Of a DNA stretch of 64,000 nucleotides, positions 23,158 to 33,206 are shown in pieces. The stretch spans positions 1-64,000 of the forward strand of contig JAEWDP010000085.1 of the NCBI GenBank assembly GCA_023390055.1, in the 5' to 3' direction. The notes beneath the pieces were generated by a model. The model was not told the origin of the DNA. It did not search any database and was given only the letters and a program-made list of their open reading frames with translations. The position numbers and the translations under genes were made by a program. Source of the DNA: Pseudomonadota bacterium (GTDB lineage Bacteria > Pseudomonadota > Alphaproteobacteria > Rhizobiales > Rhizobiaceae). The first letter of the stretch is position 1, and every line of letters begins with the position of its first letter.

Positions 23158-23862
23158 TCATTGATAAATACATTTGATGTAGTCGCCGGAGTTGCGCGCC
23201 CGCTTCTCTATCACCGATGCAAGGCGTTGCATGCCTTGACTAGGCTTTCCAGCGACACGTTCAATGGGGTTTGGAAGAGCAACCGCCAAAAGTGCTGCCT
23301 GTTTGCGGCTGAGATCTGCAGCGGAAATTCCGAAATGGTAGTTGGCTGCAGCCTCCACGCCATAGATTCCCGGACCCCACTCTGCGATGTTGAGGTATAT
23401 TTCCATCAAACGTCGTTTCGACCATACAGAATCCGCCACAATCGCAAGCGGCAACTCGAGCCCTTTTCGAATGAAGGACCTGCCATTCCAGAGGAACAGA
23501 TTTTTGACCGTCTGCATTGGAATGGTACTCGCGCCACGCGTCTGCTCTCCCTGCAAGGCCTCTTCCACAACAGCCTTCATCTCTCCCCAGTCTACTCCGG
23601 CGTGCCGGCAAAATTGTCCGTCTTCGGACATCATCACCGCCCGCACCAGATATGGCGATATATCGTCCAGGTCGATCCAGTGTCGTTCATAGCCTTGCAG
23701 CAATACAACATCGGCCATCATCAACGTGGAGATCGGGCGCACGAAAGTAGAAGTGTATAGGAAGATAAACAGATATGGAGCTAGGAAAATGGCTAGCGCC
23801 ATCAAGATTAGCCCGCGCAACAGGCGAGAGAACAAACTTCGTCGGCCGCGATTCAACTTCAC
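23158..23862 (-). CDS. mtgA: monofunctional peptidoglycan transglycosylase
   Basis: Inner-membrane enzyme of 234 residues that polymerises lipid II into glycan strands without a transpeptidase domain. One membrane segment lies at about 16-37. The GT51 domain shows the catalytic glutamate in MMSEDGQFCRH (Glu80), then RGASTIPMQTVKNLFLW, KGLELPLA and EIYLNIAEWGPGIYG. The start is GTG (GTG AAG TTG AAT), with GGACGGA immediately before it; the spacing is short. The polyprenyl synthase gene is divergent. Confidence 0.95.
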   Translation of the reverse strand: MKLNRGRRSLFSRLLRGLILMALAIFLAPYLFIFLYTSTFVRPISTLMMADVVLLQGYERHWIDLDDISPYLVRAVMMSEDGQFCRHAGVDWGEMKAVVEEALQGEQTRGASTIPMQTVKNLFLWNGRSFIRKGLELPLAIVADSVWSKRRLMEIYLNIAEWGPGIYGVEAAANYHFGISAADLSRKQAALLAVALPNPIERVAGKPSQGMQRLASVIEKRARNSGDYIKCIYQ

Positions 23863-24021
23863 TCCGTCCTCGCCAAAACGTACTTTCCGGATGATACTCG
23901 CCGTTTATCTCTTTCGTCCGGCGTTCCTTAGCGCTTGTTCGGGGCGCTGACCAGTAGGAGAAAGTCACCATAGCTTCACATCGACATTGCACGTCCCTGC
24001 CGCACATGCCAAACAGCCGCC

Positions 24022-24939
24022 ATGATAACTACAATCACAACCACATTCGAACAACGACTGGCGGAGAGTGCCGAGCGAACGGAAGCGTTGCTTGCCTCTC
24101 TCCTGACAGGCACTGGCCTGCCGGGTGAAATTATCCGGCCGGAGCCGCTGCTATCGGCGATGCGGCACGGGACGTTGAATGGCGGGAAACGGCTTCGCCC
24201 TTTTCTGATACAGGAAAGCGCTGTGCTTCTCGGGGGTGACCCGCAGGTAGCTGCGCGCATAGGTGCAGCGCTGGAATGTGTGCATTGTTATTCCCTTATC
24301 CATGACGATCTCCCGTCCATGGACGACGATGACCTACGGCGTGGCAGACCAACGGTACATAAAGCCTTTGACGAAGCATCCGCCATTTTAGCGGGTGACA
24401 GCCTGCTGACCTATGCGTTCGATATCATTTCTGCCCCTGAGACATGTCTGGCGGACAAGCAGAAGGTTGAACTTGTACTGGCGCTCGCACGGGCTTCCGG
24501 CATGGGAGGCATGGCCGGGGGCCAGGCATTGGATCTTGCTTCGGAAAAGTCCAGCCCTGATGAAGCCGGAATCTTACTACTACAATCTATGAAAACCGGT
24601 GCATTACTACGTTTCGCCTGCGAGGCGGGCGCCATTATCGCAGCTGCCAGTTTTGACGACTGCCAACGACTTAAGTCCTTTGGACAGAAGATTGGCCTTG
24701 CATTCCAACTTGCCGACGATCTCCTAGATGTAAAGGCCGACACGGCAACCATGGGAAAGGCGACCGGCAAGGATGCCGCACGCGGCAAGGCAACTCTGGT
24801 CGCCTTACACGGCACAGAGTGGGCCGAAGAGAGGCTGACCGTGCTCGCCGAAGAAGCCGTAGATCTGCTTGCCAATTTTGGCACGCGCGCAGCAATCCTT
24901 CAGCAGGCTGCAAAGTTTATTGCCAAACGGAAGAATTAG
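24022..24939 (+). CDS. ispA: polyprenyl synthetase, likely farnesyl diphosphate synthase
   Basis: 305-residue class I prenyltransferase that condenses isopentenyl diphosphate with allylic diphosphates. The first aspartate-rich motif is DDLPSMDDDD (95-104) and the second is LADDLLD; NGGKRLRP binds diphosphate. The residues before the first motif (CYSLIHDD) and the size fit short-chain FPP or GPP synthases of the IspA type, so farnesyl diphosphate is the likely product. There is no clear Shine-Dalgarno before the ATG. Another isoprenoid gene, ispG, lies 2 kb away on the other strand. Confidence 0.9.
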   Translation: MITTITTTFEQRLAESAERTEALLASLLTGTGLPGEIIRPEPLLSAMRHGTLNGGKRLRPFLIQESAVLLGGDPQVAARIGAALECVHCYSLIHDDLPSMDDDDLRRGRPTVHKAFDEASAILAGDSLLTYAFDIISAPETCLADKQKVELVLALARASGMGGMAGGQALDLASEKSSPDEAGILLLQSMKTGALLRFACEAGAIIAAASFDDCQRLKSFGQKIGLAFQLADDLLDVKADTATMGKATGKDAARGKATLVALHGTEWAEERLTVLAEEAVDLLANFGTRAAILQQAAKFIAKRKN

Positions 24940-25042
24940 GGCCCGGATGAAGGACACAGGAACTGGCCGCTGATCTTCAGTACGTGGCACGGGAGATCAT
25001 CTGGCCGAAACCATGACTGAGCGGATGCAGAGGGCGAAATGC

Positions 25043-26047
25043 ATGGCAATGGAAAGTATTGGTGATCGCGTCGTGCGGGTTCATGCCATCGGTGGACCAG
25101 AGGTACTGCAGATTGATCGCGTGCCGCCCAAGCCTCCAATGGCAGGCGAGGTCGGCATCCGGGTTCAGGCCATCGGACTGAACCGGGCGGATGTCATGTT
25201 CCGCCGCAATTGCTATATCGAAAAGCCGGTACTGCCCTCGCGCCTCGGCTTCGAGGCCGTAGGTCAGGTAACGGCACTTGGCGCCGGGGTCGACGACTTC
25301 GCCATCGGACAGCGGGTCACGGTCGTGCCAGGCGCGCCACTGGCAGCGCATGGCACCTGCGCTGACTGGGTCAATGTCCCCGCCACACGGCTTCTGCCTT
25401 GCCCCGAGCGGCTGAGCAACCTTCAGGCCGCCGCGCTATGGATGTCCTATGGCACGTCCTACGGCGCGCTGATTGAAGTCTGCGGTCTGCGAGAAGGCCA
25501 ACGGGTGCTAATCACCGCCGCCAACAGCACGGTGGGGTTGGCGGCAATCCAGATCGCCCGTACCGCAGGGGCACTCCCGATCTGTACCGTGCTGAACGAA
25601 CGCATGCGCAAACCCGTGCAGGAGGCAGGCGCCGAAGCCGTAATCGTAATGGAATGTGAAAGCCTCGCCGACCGATTGGCGGCAGCCGCACCTGAAGGGA
25701 TCGACGTCGCTTTCGACGCGGTCGGCGGGCCTCAAGTGGCCGAGATCGCCGAAGCCACCCGCTCGCGCGGCACTATCGTCATTCACGGCGCGCTCAGTCC
25801 CGAGCCGACGCCTTTCCCGTTAAAGATCGCTCTACGGAAGAACCTCTCTCTGCGCGGCTATTACTATACCGAGGTCACTGACGATCCCGCCGCACTGGCA
25901 AGGGCGCAGGATTTTCTGACAGGCGGTATCGTAGCCGGTATCATCGCCCCCCGGATCGACCATAGCTTCACGCTGGACCAGATCACTGAGGCCCATGCTT
26001 ATTTGGAAAGCGGCCAGCAGTTCGGAAAGGTAGTGATAGTGACATAA
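25043..26047 (+). CDS. zinc-independent quinone oxidoreductase (MDR family), probably acquired
   Basis: NAD(P)H-dependent medium-chain reductase of about 334 residues. The GroES-like N-terminus (VQAIGLNRADVMFRR, LGFEAVGQV) lacks the cysteine and histidine ligands of zinc alcohol dehydrogenases. The Rossmann part shows ITAANSTVGLAAIQIA, a variant of the usual AxxGGVG loop, and FDAVGGPQ. The substrate is unknown. Starts at 25013, 25025, 25043 and 25049 are all in frame; AGAGGG sits 8 bases before 25043. The gene and its 3' flank are clearly more GC-rich than its neighbours (about 58-70% in 60-base samples, against about 48% in a sample of ispA), suggesting recent acquisition. Confidence 0.88.
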   Translation: MAMESIGDRVVRVHAIGGPEVLQIDRVPPKPPMAGEVGIRVQAIGLNRADVMFRRNCYIEKPVLPSRLGFEAVGQVTALGAGVDDFAIGQRVTVVPGAPLAAHGTCADWVNVPATRLLPCPERLSNLQAAALWMSYGTSYGALIEVCGLREGQRVLITAANSTVGLAAIQIARTAGALPICTVLNERMRKPVQEAGAEAVIVMECESLADRLAAAAPEGIDVAFDAVGGPQVAEIAEATRSRGTIVIHGALSPEPTPFPLKIALRKNLSLRGYYYTEVTDDPAALARAQDFLTGGIVAGIIAPRIDHSFTLDQITEAHAYLESGQQFGKVVIVT

Positions 26048-26293
26048 GCGGCGAGTTGAACGATCGCCCCGCCTGGCTGCCGCTTACCCGCTCTTGCAAG
26101 CCCCAGCCTCGGCCATCCGATTTCGCTAAGCGTCTGACCTTTTCACGAATGAGGCTGTTATCTGCCGCGCGATGCGCTGAACAGATTTTGACTGTCGGAT
26201 ATTCCCCCAACAGGTCGCGCGCCTGGCTTTAATAGGGCAGAAAGACGCTGGATCGAAGCCACAATGGCCCTTCGTTAGTGTCGCTGGAGTAAG

Positions 26294-26332
26294 GATTGCT
26301 GACAGACGCATCCAAACGTCCTGTCAGCAATC
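26294..26332 (-). terminator. terminator hairpin after the OmpA-family gene
   Basis: GATTGCTGACAG and CTGTCAGCAATC form a perfect 12-bp stem around a 15-nt loop, 12 bases past the stop of the minus-strand gene. There is no long T-run on either side, so it may act in both directions, or protect the 3' end instead of terminating. Confidence 0.6.
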
Positions 26333-26344
26333 TTCGCTTAGTTG

Positions 26345-27001
26345 TTACTGGGTAACCGGAGCAATCATTACTTCGACGCGCCGGTTCTGCGCCCGCCCTT
26401 CAGGCGTGGCATTCGACGCTATTGGCTGCGACGGTCCGAAACCAAGAGTTGACATTCGCCGCTGGTCAACTCCACGGCCTGCCAAATAATTGGCTACAGA
26501 TGCAGCCCGACGCTCTGAAAGAGCCTGGTTGTGTGCCTGACTTCCCGTTGAATCAGTATGCCCATTAACATCAACCAATGTTTGATTGAATTTGTTAAGC
26601 ACAATCGCAACCGAATCGAGGGTCGGATAGAACTGAGGAATCACTTGATCCTGATCTGTTGCGAATGTGACGTTTGATGGCATATTCAGGACAATCTGGT
26701 CACCTACGCGGGTGATTGAGACGCCCGTTCCTTGCAACTGCGCACGCAGTTCAGCTTCCTGCCGGTCCATATAATTGCCGATTGCACCACCAGCCAGTCC
26801 CCCGACGGCAGCACCAATAAGGGCATTCCGCCCCTTGTCTCCACCGCCAACTGCTAGACCAGTTAGCGCACCAAGACCGGCTCCGATGGCTGCTCCGCCC
26901 GCGGTTTTGGACACTCTTTGCTGTCCGGTGTACGGATCAGCCGTCGTGCAGGAAGAAAGATAGGTCGCGGCAAGTGCGACAACTACAAGCTTTTTTATCA
27001 T
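26345..27001 (-). CDS. OmpA-family outer-membrane lipoprotein
   Basis: 218 residues. The lipoprotein signal ends at LSSC (Cys18). A glycine-zipper region (GGAAIGAGLGALTGLAVGG and AAVGGLAGGAIGNYMDRQE, about 35-82) precedes an OmpA C-terminal domain (about 100-215) that binds peptidoglycan: VNGHTDSTGSQAHNQALSERR and LGFGPSQPIA, ending AQNRRVEVMI. It is like YiaD and related lipoproteins that tether the outer membrane to the wall. It lies 72 bp downstream of ispG on the same strand. Confidence 0.94.
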   Translation of the reverse strand: MIKKLVVVALAATYLSSCTTADPYTGQQRVSKTAGGAAIGAGLGALTGLAVGGGDKGRNALIGAAVGGLAGGAIGNYMDRQEAELRAQLQGTGVSITRVGDQIVLNMPSNVTFATDQDQVIPQFYPTLDSVAIVLNKFNQTLVDVNGHTDSTGSQAHNQALSERRAASVANYLAGRGVDQRRMSTLGFGPSQPIASNATPEGRAQNRRVEVMIAPVTQ

Positions 27002-27073
27002 GCGAATCGAAGTCCCCGTGTTCGTATGTCGTGGTCCTTATCACAAATTACGGCGATTAGAGGACAAGTATAG

Positions 27074-28324
27074 TCACTCAGCAGCTGTGCGATGACCAAA
27101 GCGTTGCTCAATATAGTCGATAACAAGTTTTTCGAATTCGGCAGCTATATCGGGGCCGCGAAGAGTCATTGCTTTTTTTCCGTCTATAAACACGGGTGCT
27201 GCGGGCATTTCTCCCGTACCAGGAAGCGAGATGCCAATATCTGCATGCTTGCTTTCTCCCGGCCCATTAACGATGCACCCCATCACCGCAATATTGAGGG
27301 CTTCGACCCCCGGAAACTTGTCACGCCAGATCGACATATTCTTGCGGATATCTTCCTGGATGCGTTGCGCCAATTCCTGAAACACGGTTGAGGTCGTCCG
27401 GCCGCAACCGGGACAAGCCGCAACGACAGGAATAAATTGTCTCAAACCCATAACCTGTAGAAGTTCCTGGCCGACCTGCACCTCTCGGCAACGGTCTCCG
27501 TTCGGCTCGGGTGTCAGTGATACCCTGATCGTGTCACCGATACCCTGCTGCAGCACATAGCCCATGGCTGCCGACGATGCGACGATCCCTTTCGTACCCA
27601 TTCCAGCCTCGGTAAGGCCGAGATGAAGCGCATGATTGGAGCGGTCTGCCAGCATTGAGTATACAGCTATCAGGTCCTGAACCTGGCTAACCTTGGCCGA
27701 CAAGATGATGCGATTACGTGGCAAGCCGATGGTCTCAGCAAGTTCAGCCGAAATAAGCGCAGACCGGACAATGGCCTCATGCATTACCTGACGGGCCGAT
27801 AATGGAGAACCCGTGGCTTGATTGCGATCCATCAACGTCGTCAAAAGATCCTGATCGAGGGAGCCCCAGTTCACTCCGATGCGCACCGGCTTGTCGTACC
27901 GGATCGCCATTTCGACAATGTCACCAAACTGCTTGTCCTTCTTGTCCTTGAAACCGACATTACCGGGGTTGATCCGGTACTTGGCAAGTGCTTCGGCGCA
28001 GCCCGGGTGATCGGCAAGCAGCTTGTGTCCGATATAGTGGAAGTCACCAACCAGAGGTACATCCAGTCCAAGCCGCAGTAGTCGTTCGCGAATCCTTGGT
28101 ACTGCGGCAGCGCTTTCGTCCCGATCAACCGTAATGCGAACTATTTCGGAGCCTGCTGAATAAAGGGCCGCCACTTGAGCCACCGTTGCGTCTATGTCGG
28201 CAGTATCCGTATTCGTCATGGATTGCACGACAACCGGCGCTCCTCCACCAACGATAACGCCGCCCACGTCGACGGCCACCGTGGCACGCCGCGGCTTCAG
28301 GTCATGGTCGAGAGATTCAGACAT
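27074..28324 (-). CDS. ispG: 4-hydroxy-3-methylbut-2-enyl diphosphate synthase
   Basis: Penultimate enzyme of the MEP isoprenoid pathway, converting MEcPP to HMBPP with a 4Fe-4S cluster. 416 residues, normal for the bacterial form. The TIM-barrel part begins VVVQSMTNTDT and includes VGDFHYIGH and RINPGNVGFKDKKD. The cluster cysteines are in ACPGCGRT and GCIVNGPGE. A TGAGAA string is the only candidate ribosome binding site. An MFS transporter gene lies upstream on the same strand after 109 bp. Confidence 0.97.
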   Translation of the reverse strand: MSESLDHDLKPRRATVAVDVGGVIVGGGAPVVVQSMTNTDTADIDATVAQVAALYSAGSEIVRITVDRDESAAAVPRIRERLLRLGLDVPLVGDFHYIGHKLLADHPGCAEALAKYRINPGNVGFKDKKDKQFGDIVEMAIRYDKPVRIGVNWGSLDQDLLTTLMDRNQATGSPLSARQVMHEAIVRSALISAELAETIGLPRNRIILSAKVSQVQDLIAVYSMLADRSNHALHLGLTEAGMGTKGIVASSAAMGYVLQQGIGDTIRVSLTPEPNGDRCREVQVGQELLQVMGLRQFIPVVAACPGCGRTTSTVFQELAQRIQEDIRKNMSIWRDKFPGVEALNIAVMGCIVNGPGESKHADIGISLPGTGEMPAAPVFIDGKKAMTLRGPDIAAEFEKLVIDYIEQRFGHRTAAE

Positions 28325-28433
28325 CAGGTTCTCACAGGCTGGAAAACTAGTCTTTCAGGTGGAGGATGCGACAATGGTTGTCAACCATCATGCCCTTCAC
28401 TTTCATGACGCGAAGGATAAACCTTACCCGTCG

Positions 28434-29615
28434 TCACCTCTGGCTTACACCATCAGCATGCCGTGCCAAAGGCGACAAGAGAAGAACAATTACGTGCAGA
28501 ATGGAAAGCCCCGCAAAGATAATCGCCAACCCGCTGTGCTCCGCGATAAATCCTATTGCCGATGGAGCCACGAGAATCCCCGAATATCCCATGGTCGTCA
28601 CGACGGACAAACCGACACCGGGCCGCAGGCCTGGCAGATTTCCTGCAGCAGAGAACGCAATCGGAACGAGATTGGATATACCAATTCCGGCCAGGGCAAA
28701 TCCCAAGATGGCGGCCATCTCGTTCGATGCAAGGCCGGCCATCAGCAGTCCCACCACGGATACGATCGCACACATGCGAAATGTCTGAGCTGCCCCAACA
28801 CGATCACGCACGATATCGCCAGCAAACCGCATCACCGCCATAGTGAATGAGAATGCCGCAAAGGCGAGCCCGGACACTGCAACTGACGCACCGAGTTCCC
28901 GTCGCAAATAGAGTGCACTCCAATCTATGACAGCCCCTTCCGGGATCATGCAAAGGAGGGCCATGATCCCAAGCAACCATGGAAGTGGAGTCCGTGGCAG
29001 GCGAAGCTTCTCGCTCGCTTCTTCGGGATGGGGTACATCGTTGATCACGTTCGGCCATGCCGCAGCCACCATCAGCGCAGCAACAGCCGTAACAAAAACA
29101 GAATGGCCCAAGACACCCAGTTGTTCGATAAGATAGCCGCCACTTGCAGCACCAAGAAGCCCACCAAGGCTCCAGAAAGCATGGCAAGACGACATGATGG
29201 CTCGGCGCATGTGCCTCTCTACTGCCACCGCATTGGCATTCATCGAGACATCCATAGCACCGATCAGACCACCAAACAGAAATATAGCGACAGCACCCAC
29301 CCAGATATCCGTGACAGCCGTTAGCAAAAGAAGCGTCGGGGTCACAAGAATTGCAGTTGCTTTGGATACTTTGCTGGAGCCAAAACGGGCGATTTGGCTC
29401 CCAGCGACGGGCATCATTAGCAGAGAACCAAGTCCAAAAACCAGGATCATCAGGCCAAGGGCACTTTCAGACAAGTCCAAATGGTGCGCAAACTCCGGTA
29501 TCTTCGGGGCCCACGCACCCATCAGAAAACCATTCATCAGGAAAAGAAGCGCGACACCTATTCGCTCGCGCGTCACGTACCCTTGTCGAACAAGGGGCGC
29601 GTTTTCACTAGACAT
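28434..29615 (-). CDS. MFS transporter
   Basis: Inner-membrane protein of 393 residues with about twelve hydrophobic segments in two halves. The loop after the second segment reads GSQIARFGSSKVSK, and the fourth-segment region has GAMDVSMNANAVAVERHM, a pattern of the FucP/YbjJ-like branch of the major facilitator superfamily. The substrate is not predictable; sugar or drug export are both possible. AAGG precedes the start closely. It lies between pyc and ispG on the same strand, with about 130 bp to pyc. Confidence 0.88.
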   Translation of the reverse strand: MSSENAPLVRQGYVTRERIGVALLFLMNGFLMGAWAPKIPEFAHHLDLSESALGLMILVFGLGSLLMMPVAGSQIARFGSSKVSKATAILVTPTLLLLTAVTDIWVGAVAIFLFGGLIGAMDVSMNANAVAVERHMRRAIMSSCHAFWSLGGLLGAASGGYLIEQLGVLGHSVFVTAVAALMVAAAWPNVINDVPHPEEASEKLRLPRTPLPWLLGIMALLCMIPEGAVIDWSALYLRRELGASVAVSGLAFAAFSFTMAVMRFAGDIVRDRVGAAQTFRMCAIVSVVGLLMAGLASNEMAAILGFALAGIGISNLVPIAFSAAGNLPGLRPGVGLSVVTTMGYSGILVAPSAIGFIAEHSGLAIIFAGLSILHVIVLLLSPLARHADGVSQR

Positions 29616-29744
29616 AACCTTATTTCCGCATCTGATACGCTGGTCGCGACCTTATTTAAATCGATTATAATGACAAGGTGCAAAAGTCACGATTCACGTC
29701 AAACTCGTTTAATCGGGGCGCTCCACGGTGTGTGGAACGCAGCC

Positions 29745-32700
29745 CTAGCTGCCGTAAATCAGGAGAAGATCCTTTGCATCGATCTGATCGCCAACCTTTA
29801 CAAGTACATCCGCTAGAACGCCATCACGCTCCGCGTGAAGTGCTGTTTCCATCTTCATGGCTTCGATCGACAACAGAACGTCACCGGCTTTAACGGATTG
29901 ACCAGAGGCAACAGCTACGGTCGAGATAACCCCTGGCATCGGAGCCCCAAGATGGTCCGGATTGCTGCCATCGACTTTGGCCCGGGCGGCATGACCGGAA
30001 GCTCCATGAGCACGATCCGCAACCTTGATGCGTCGTGGCTGACCGTTCAACTCGAAGAACACAGTCACCATGCCTTTGGCATCGGTGCCGCTAACCGCCT
30101 GGTTGACGACGACGAGCGTTTTGCCCTGCTCGATATCTGCTAGAAGTTCCTCACCCTCTGCCATTCCATAAAAGTAAGCAGGTGTCGGCAGTACCGATAC
30201 CGGACCATAGGTTTCGACAGCTTTGGCAAAATCAGTGTAGACTTTCGGGTACATGAGATAAGAAGCAAACTCGAAATCGCGGACGGAGCGATCAAGTTTC
30301 GTCTCAATCTCCTTGCGTTCGGTGTCCAGATCCGCATCCGCAAGTCTTGAACCGGGTCGCACTGTGTAGGGCTTGTCACCCTTCAAGGCTTTCAACTGCA
30401 ATGCTTCAGGCCAGCCGCCGGGAGGTTGGCCAAGATCACCCTTCAGCATCGATACTACTGAATCAGGAAAGGCAATGTCCTTGTTGGGGTCCTCGACATC
30501 CGCAACCGTTAGCTCCTGGCTTACCATCATCAATGCCATATCGCCCACAACTTTTGACGAGGGCGTTACTTTCACGATATCACCAAACATCCGGTTCACA
30601 TCGGCATAGGTCTGGGCAACTTTGTGCCAACGCGACTCCAGGCCGAGCGAGCGCGCCTGCTCCTTGAGATTTGTGAACTGCCCACCAGGCATCTCGTGCA
30701 GATAGACCTCCGAAGCTGGCGCCTTGAGATCACTTTCAAAGGCCGCGTACTGGCCGCGTACCGCTTCCCAGTAGAACGAAATCCGCCTGATCCATTCTGG
30801 ATCAAGGCCTGCGTCAAAGGCAGAGCCAGACAGCGCCTCAACGATGGAACCAAGGCATGGCTGAGAGGTTGTTCCAGAGAAAACATCCATTGCCGCATCA
30901 ACTACATCCGCTCCGGACTCGACAGCCGCAAGCACAGTTGCAGCGGCAATCCCTGAGGTATCATGGGTGTGGAAGTGAATTGGTAGATCTGTTGCCTCAC
31001 GCAGTGCCTTGAACAAGACGCGGGCCGCTGATGGTTTCAGGAGACCAGCCATGTCCTTGACAGCGATTATATGGGCCCCCGCCCTTTCCAGTTCCCTGGC
31101 CAGTGCAACATAATACTGGAGGTCGTACTTCGGGCGGGCGGCGTTGAGCAGGTCTCCCGTGTAGCAGATTGCCGCCTCGCAAAGCCGGTTCTCTTCCTGG
31201 ACAGCATCCATTGCGACACGCATGTTCTCCACCCAATTAAGGCAGTCGAAGACGCGGAAGACATCGATCCCACCTTTGGCGGCCTGCCGAACAAAAAACT
31301 TCACGACATTGTCCGGATAATTCTTGTAGCCGACGCCATTTGCGCCGCGCAGCAACATCTGCAAGAGCAGATTAGGCGCACCTTCGCGCACCAGCGCCAG
31401 ACGCTCCCAGGGATCCTCGGTCAGGAAGCGCATGGAGACATCGAAAGTTGCCCCACCCCAGCATTCCAGCGAAAACAGATTCGGCAATGCACGTGCATAG
31501 ACACCCGCAATACGCGCGATGTCATAGGTGCGCATGCGGGTGGCGAGCAGTGATTGATGCCCATCACGCATTGTGGTGTCGGTGATCAGGGCGCGCTTCT
31601 CGTTGCGCATCCATTCAGCAAACTTTCGCGGCCCAAGTTCGTCGAGAAGTTGCTTGGTTCCGTTCGGCACATCTCCATTGATATACGGCACAACAGGTTT
31701 CGCGGCCTGCGCCGACGGACGCGGCCGCCCCTTTGTCTCCGGATGACCGTTGACACTGACATCCGCAAGGTAGGTCAGAAGCTTCGTTGCGCGATCCTGA
31801 CGTTTCACCTGCATGAAGAGTTCAGGCGTCGTATCGATGAACTTCGTCGTATATGAATTATCCCGGAATCTGGGGTGGCCGATAATGGCTTCGAGGAACG
31901 TCAGATTGGTTGCCACACCGCGAATACGGAACTCGCGAAGGGCACGATCCATGCGGCTGATTGCCTCTTCGGGCGTGCCACCCGATGCCGTGACCTTGAC
32001 CAGCAGTGGATCATAAAAACGGGTAATAATCGCACCGGTATAGGCAGTCCCTCCGTCGAGTCTAACGCCAAAACCTGCAGCTGACCGATAGGCAGTGATC
32101 CGGCCGTAGTCTGGAATGAAGTTCTGTTCCGGGTCCTCCGTTGTGATCCTGCATTGCAGTGCATGGCCGTTAAGATGAATATCTTCCTGGTGAGGGACAC
32201 CAGACTGGTCACTTCCAATTTCGGCACCTTCGAGAATATGAATCTGCGCCTTAACAATATCGACACCAGTTACGACTTCGGTAACCGTATGTTCCACCTG
32301 GATGCGTGGATTGACTTCGATAAAATAGAATTTTCCGGTATCGACATCCATCAGATACTCGACGGTTCCGGCACCGATATAGTTTGTTGCCTTTGCAATC
32401 TCCACGGAATAACCGGCTAATTCATGCCTTTGTGCCTCTGTCAGGTATGGCGCTGGCGCACGCTCCACCACCTTCTGATTACGCCGCTGGATTGAACAGT
32501 CACGTTCGTAGAGATGCACAACATTGCCATGAGTATCGCCGAGAATCTGGCTCTCCACGTGGCGAGCACGTTCTACGAGCTTTTCTAGGTAGACCTCGTC
32601 CTTGCCGAACGCTGCCATTGCCTCGCGCTTGGCCTCAGTAACCTCACGTCCGAGTTCAGCCTCGGAGTAAATTGCGCGCATGCCGCGTCCCCCACCGCCC

Positions 32701-33206
32701 CAGGAGGCTTTGAGCATGACCGGATAACCGATCTCCAGTGCCATGCTAGCGACTTGTGACATATCATCCGGGAGCGGCTCCGTCGCCGGCACGACCGGCA
32801 CACCGATGGAGATTGCAAGGTTCCGTGCTGCGACCTTATTCCCAAGCTGCCGCATTGTATCCGCCGTCGGACCTATGAAAATGAGGCCTGCGTCGTTACA
32901 TGCATCCACGAATTCGGGGCTTTCCGACAAAAGCCCATAGCCCGGATGAACCGCATCTGCGCCAGAAAGCTTTGCGACCCGGATAATCTCCGGTACCGAA
33001 AGATAACTCTCGATCGGGCCAAGATCGCGCTCAAGATGCGGGCCACGCCCGATCTGGTAGCTTTCATCTGCTTTGAAACGATGAAGCGAGAGCTTATCTT
33101 CTTCCGCCCATACCGCAACCGTTCTGATACCAAGCTCGTTAGCCGCGCGAAAAACGCGGATTGCAATCTCGGAACGATTGGCAACAAGTATTTTCGATAT
33201 TGGCAA
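29745..33206 (-). CDS. pyc: pyruvate carboxylase
   Basis: Biotin enzyme of 1153 residues that carboxylates pyruvate to oxaloacetate, the main anaplerotic step in rhizobia. The biotin carboxylase domain (about 1-450) has KASWGGGGRGMR (ATP grasp) and EVNPRIQVEHTVTE. The carboxyltransferase domain (about 540-840) has TTMRDGHQSLLATRMRT and HFHTHDTSG. The central allosteric/tetramerisation part and the C-terminal biotinyl domain follow, with the biotinylated lysine in EAMKMET (about Lys1118). The start codon is TTG at 33206, with an excellent GGAGGAGA six bases upstream; no better ATG fits. Confidence 0.97.
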   Translation of the reverse strand: MPISKILVANRSEIAIRVFRAANELGIRTVAVWAEEDKLSLHRFKADESYQIGRGPHLERDLGPIESYLSVPEIIRVAKLSGADAVHPGYGLLSESPEFVDACNDAGLIFIGPTADTMRQLGNKVAARNLAISIGVPVVPATEPLPDDMSQVASMALEIGYPVMLKASWGGGGRGMRAIYSEAELGREVTEAKREAMAAFGKDEVYLEKLVERARHVESQILGDTHGNVVHLYERDCSIQRRNQKVVERAPAPYLTEAQRHELAGYSVEIAKATNYIGAGTVEYLMDVDTGKFYFIEVNPRIQVEHTVTEVVTGVDIVKAQIHILEGAEIGSDQSGVPHQEDIHLNGHALQCRITTEDPEQNFIPDYGRITAYRSAAGFGVRLDGGTAYTGAIITRFYDPLLVKVTASGGTPEEAISRMDRALREFRIRGVATNLTFLEAIIGHPRFRDNSYTTKFIDTTPELFMQVKRQDRATKLLTYLADVSVNGHPETKGRPRPSAQAAKPVVPYINGDVPNGTKQLLDELGPRKFAEWMRNEKRALITDTTMRDGHQSLLATRMRTYDIARIAGVYARALPNLFSLECWGGATFDVSMRFLTEDPWERLALVREGAPNLLLQMLLRGANGVGYKNYPDNVVKFFVRQAAKGGIDVFRVFDCLNWVENMRVAMDAVQEENRLCEAAICYTGDLLNAARPKYDLQYYVALARELERAGAHIIAVKDMAGLLKPSAARVLFKALREATDLPIHFHTHDTSGIAAATVLAAVESGADVVDAAMDVFSGTTSQPCLGSIVEALSGSAFDAGLDPEWIRRISFYWEAVRGQYAAFESDLKAPASEVYLHEMPGGQFTNLKEQARSLGLESRWHKVAQTYADVNRMFGDIVKVTPSSKVVGDMALMMVSQELTVADVEDPNKDIAFPDSVVSMLKGDLGQPPGGWPEALQLKALKGDKPYTVRPGSRLADADLDTERKEIETKLDRSVRDFEFASYLMYPKVYTDFAKAVETYGPVSVLPTPAYFYGMAEGEELLADIEQGKTLVVVNQAVSGTDAKGMVTVFFELNGQPRRIKVADRAHGASGHAARAKVDGSNPDHLGAPMPGVISTVAVASGQSVKAGDVLLSIEAMKMETALHAERDGVLADVLVKVGDQIDAKDLLLIYGS

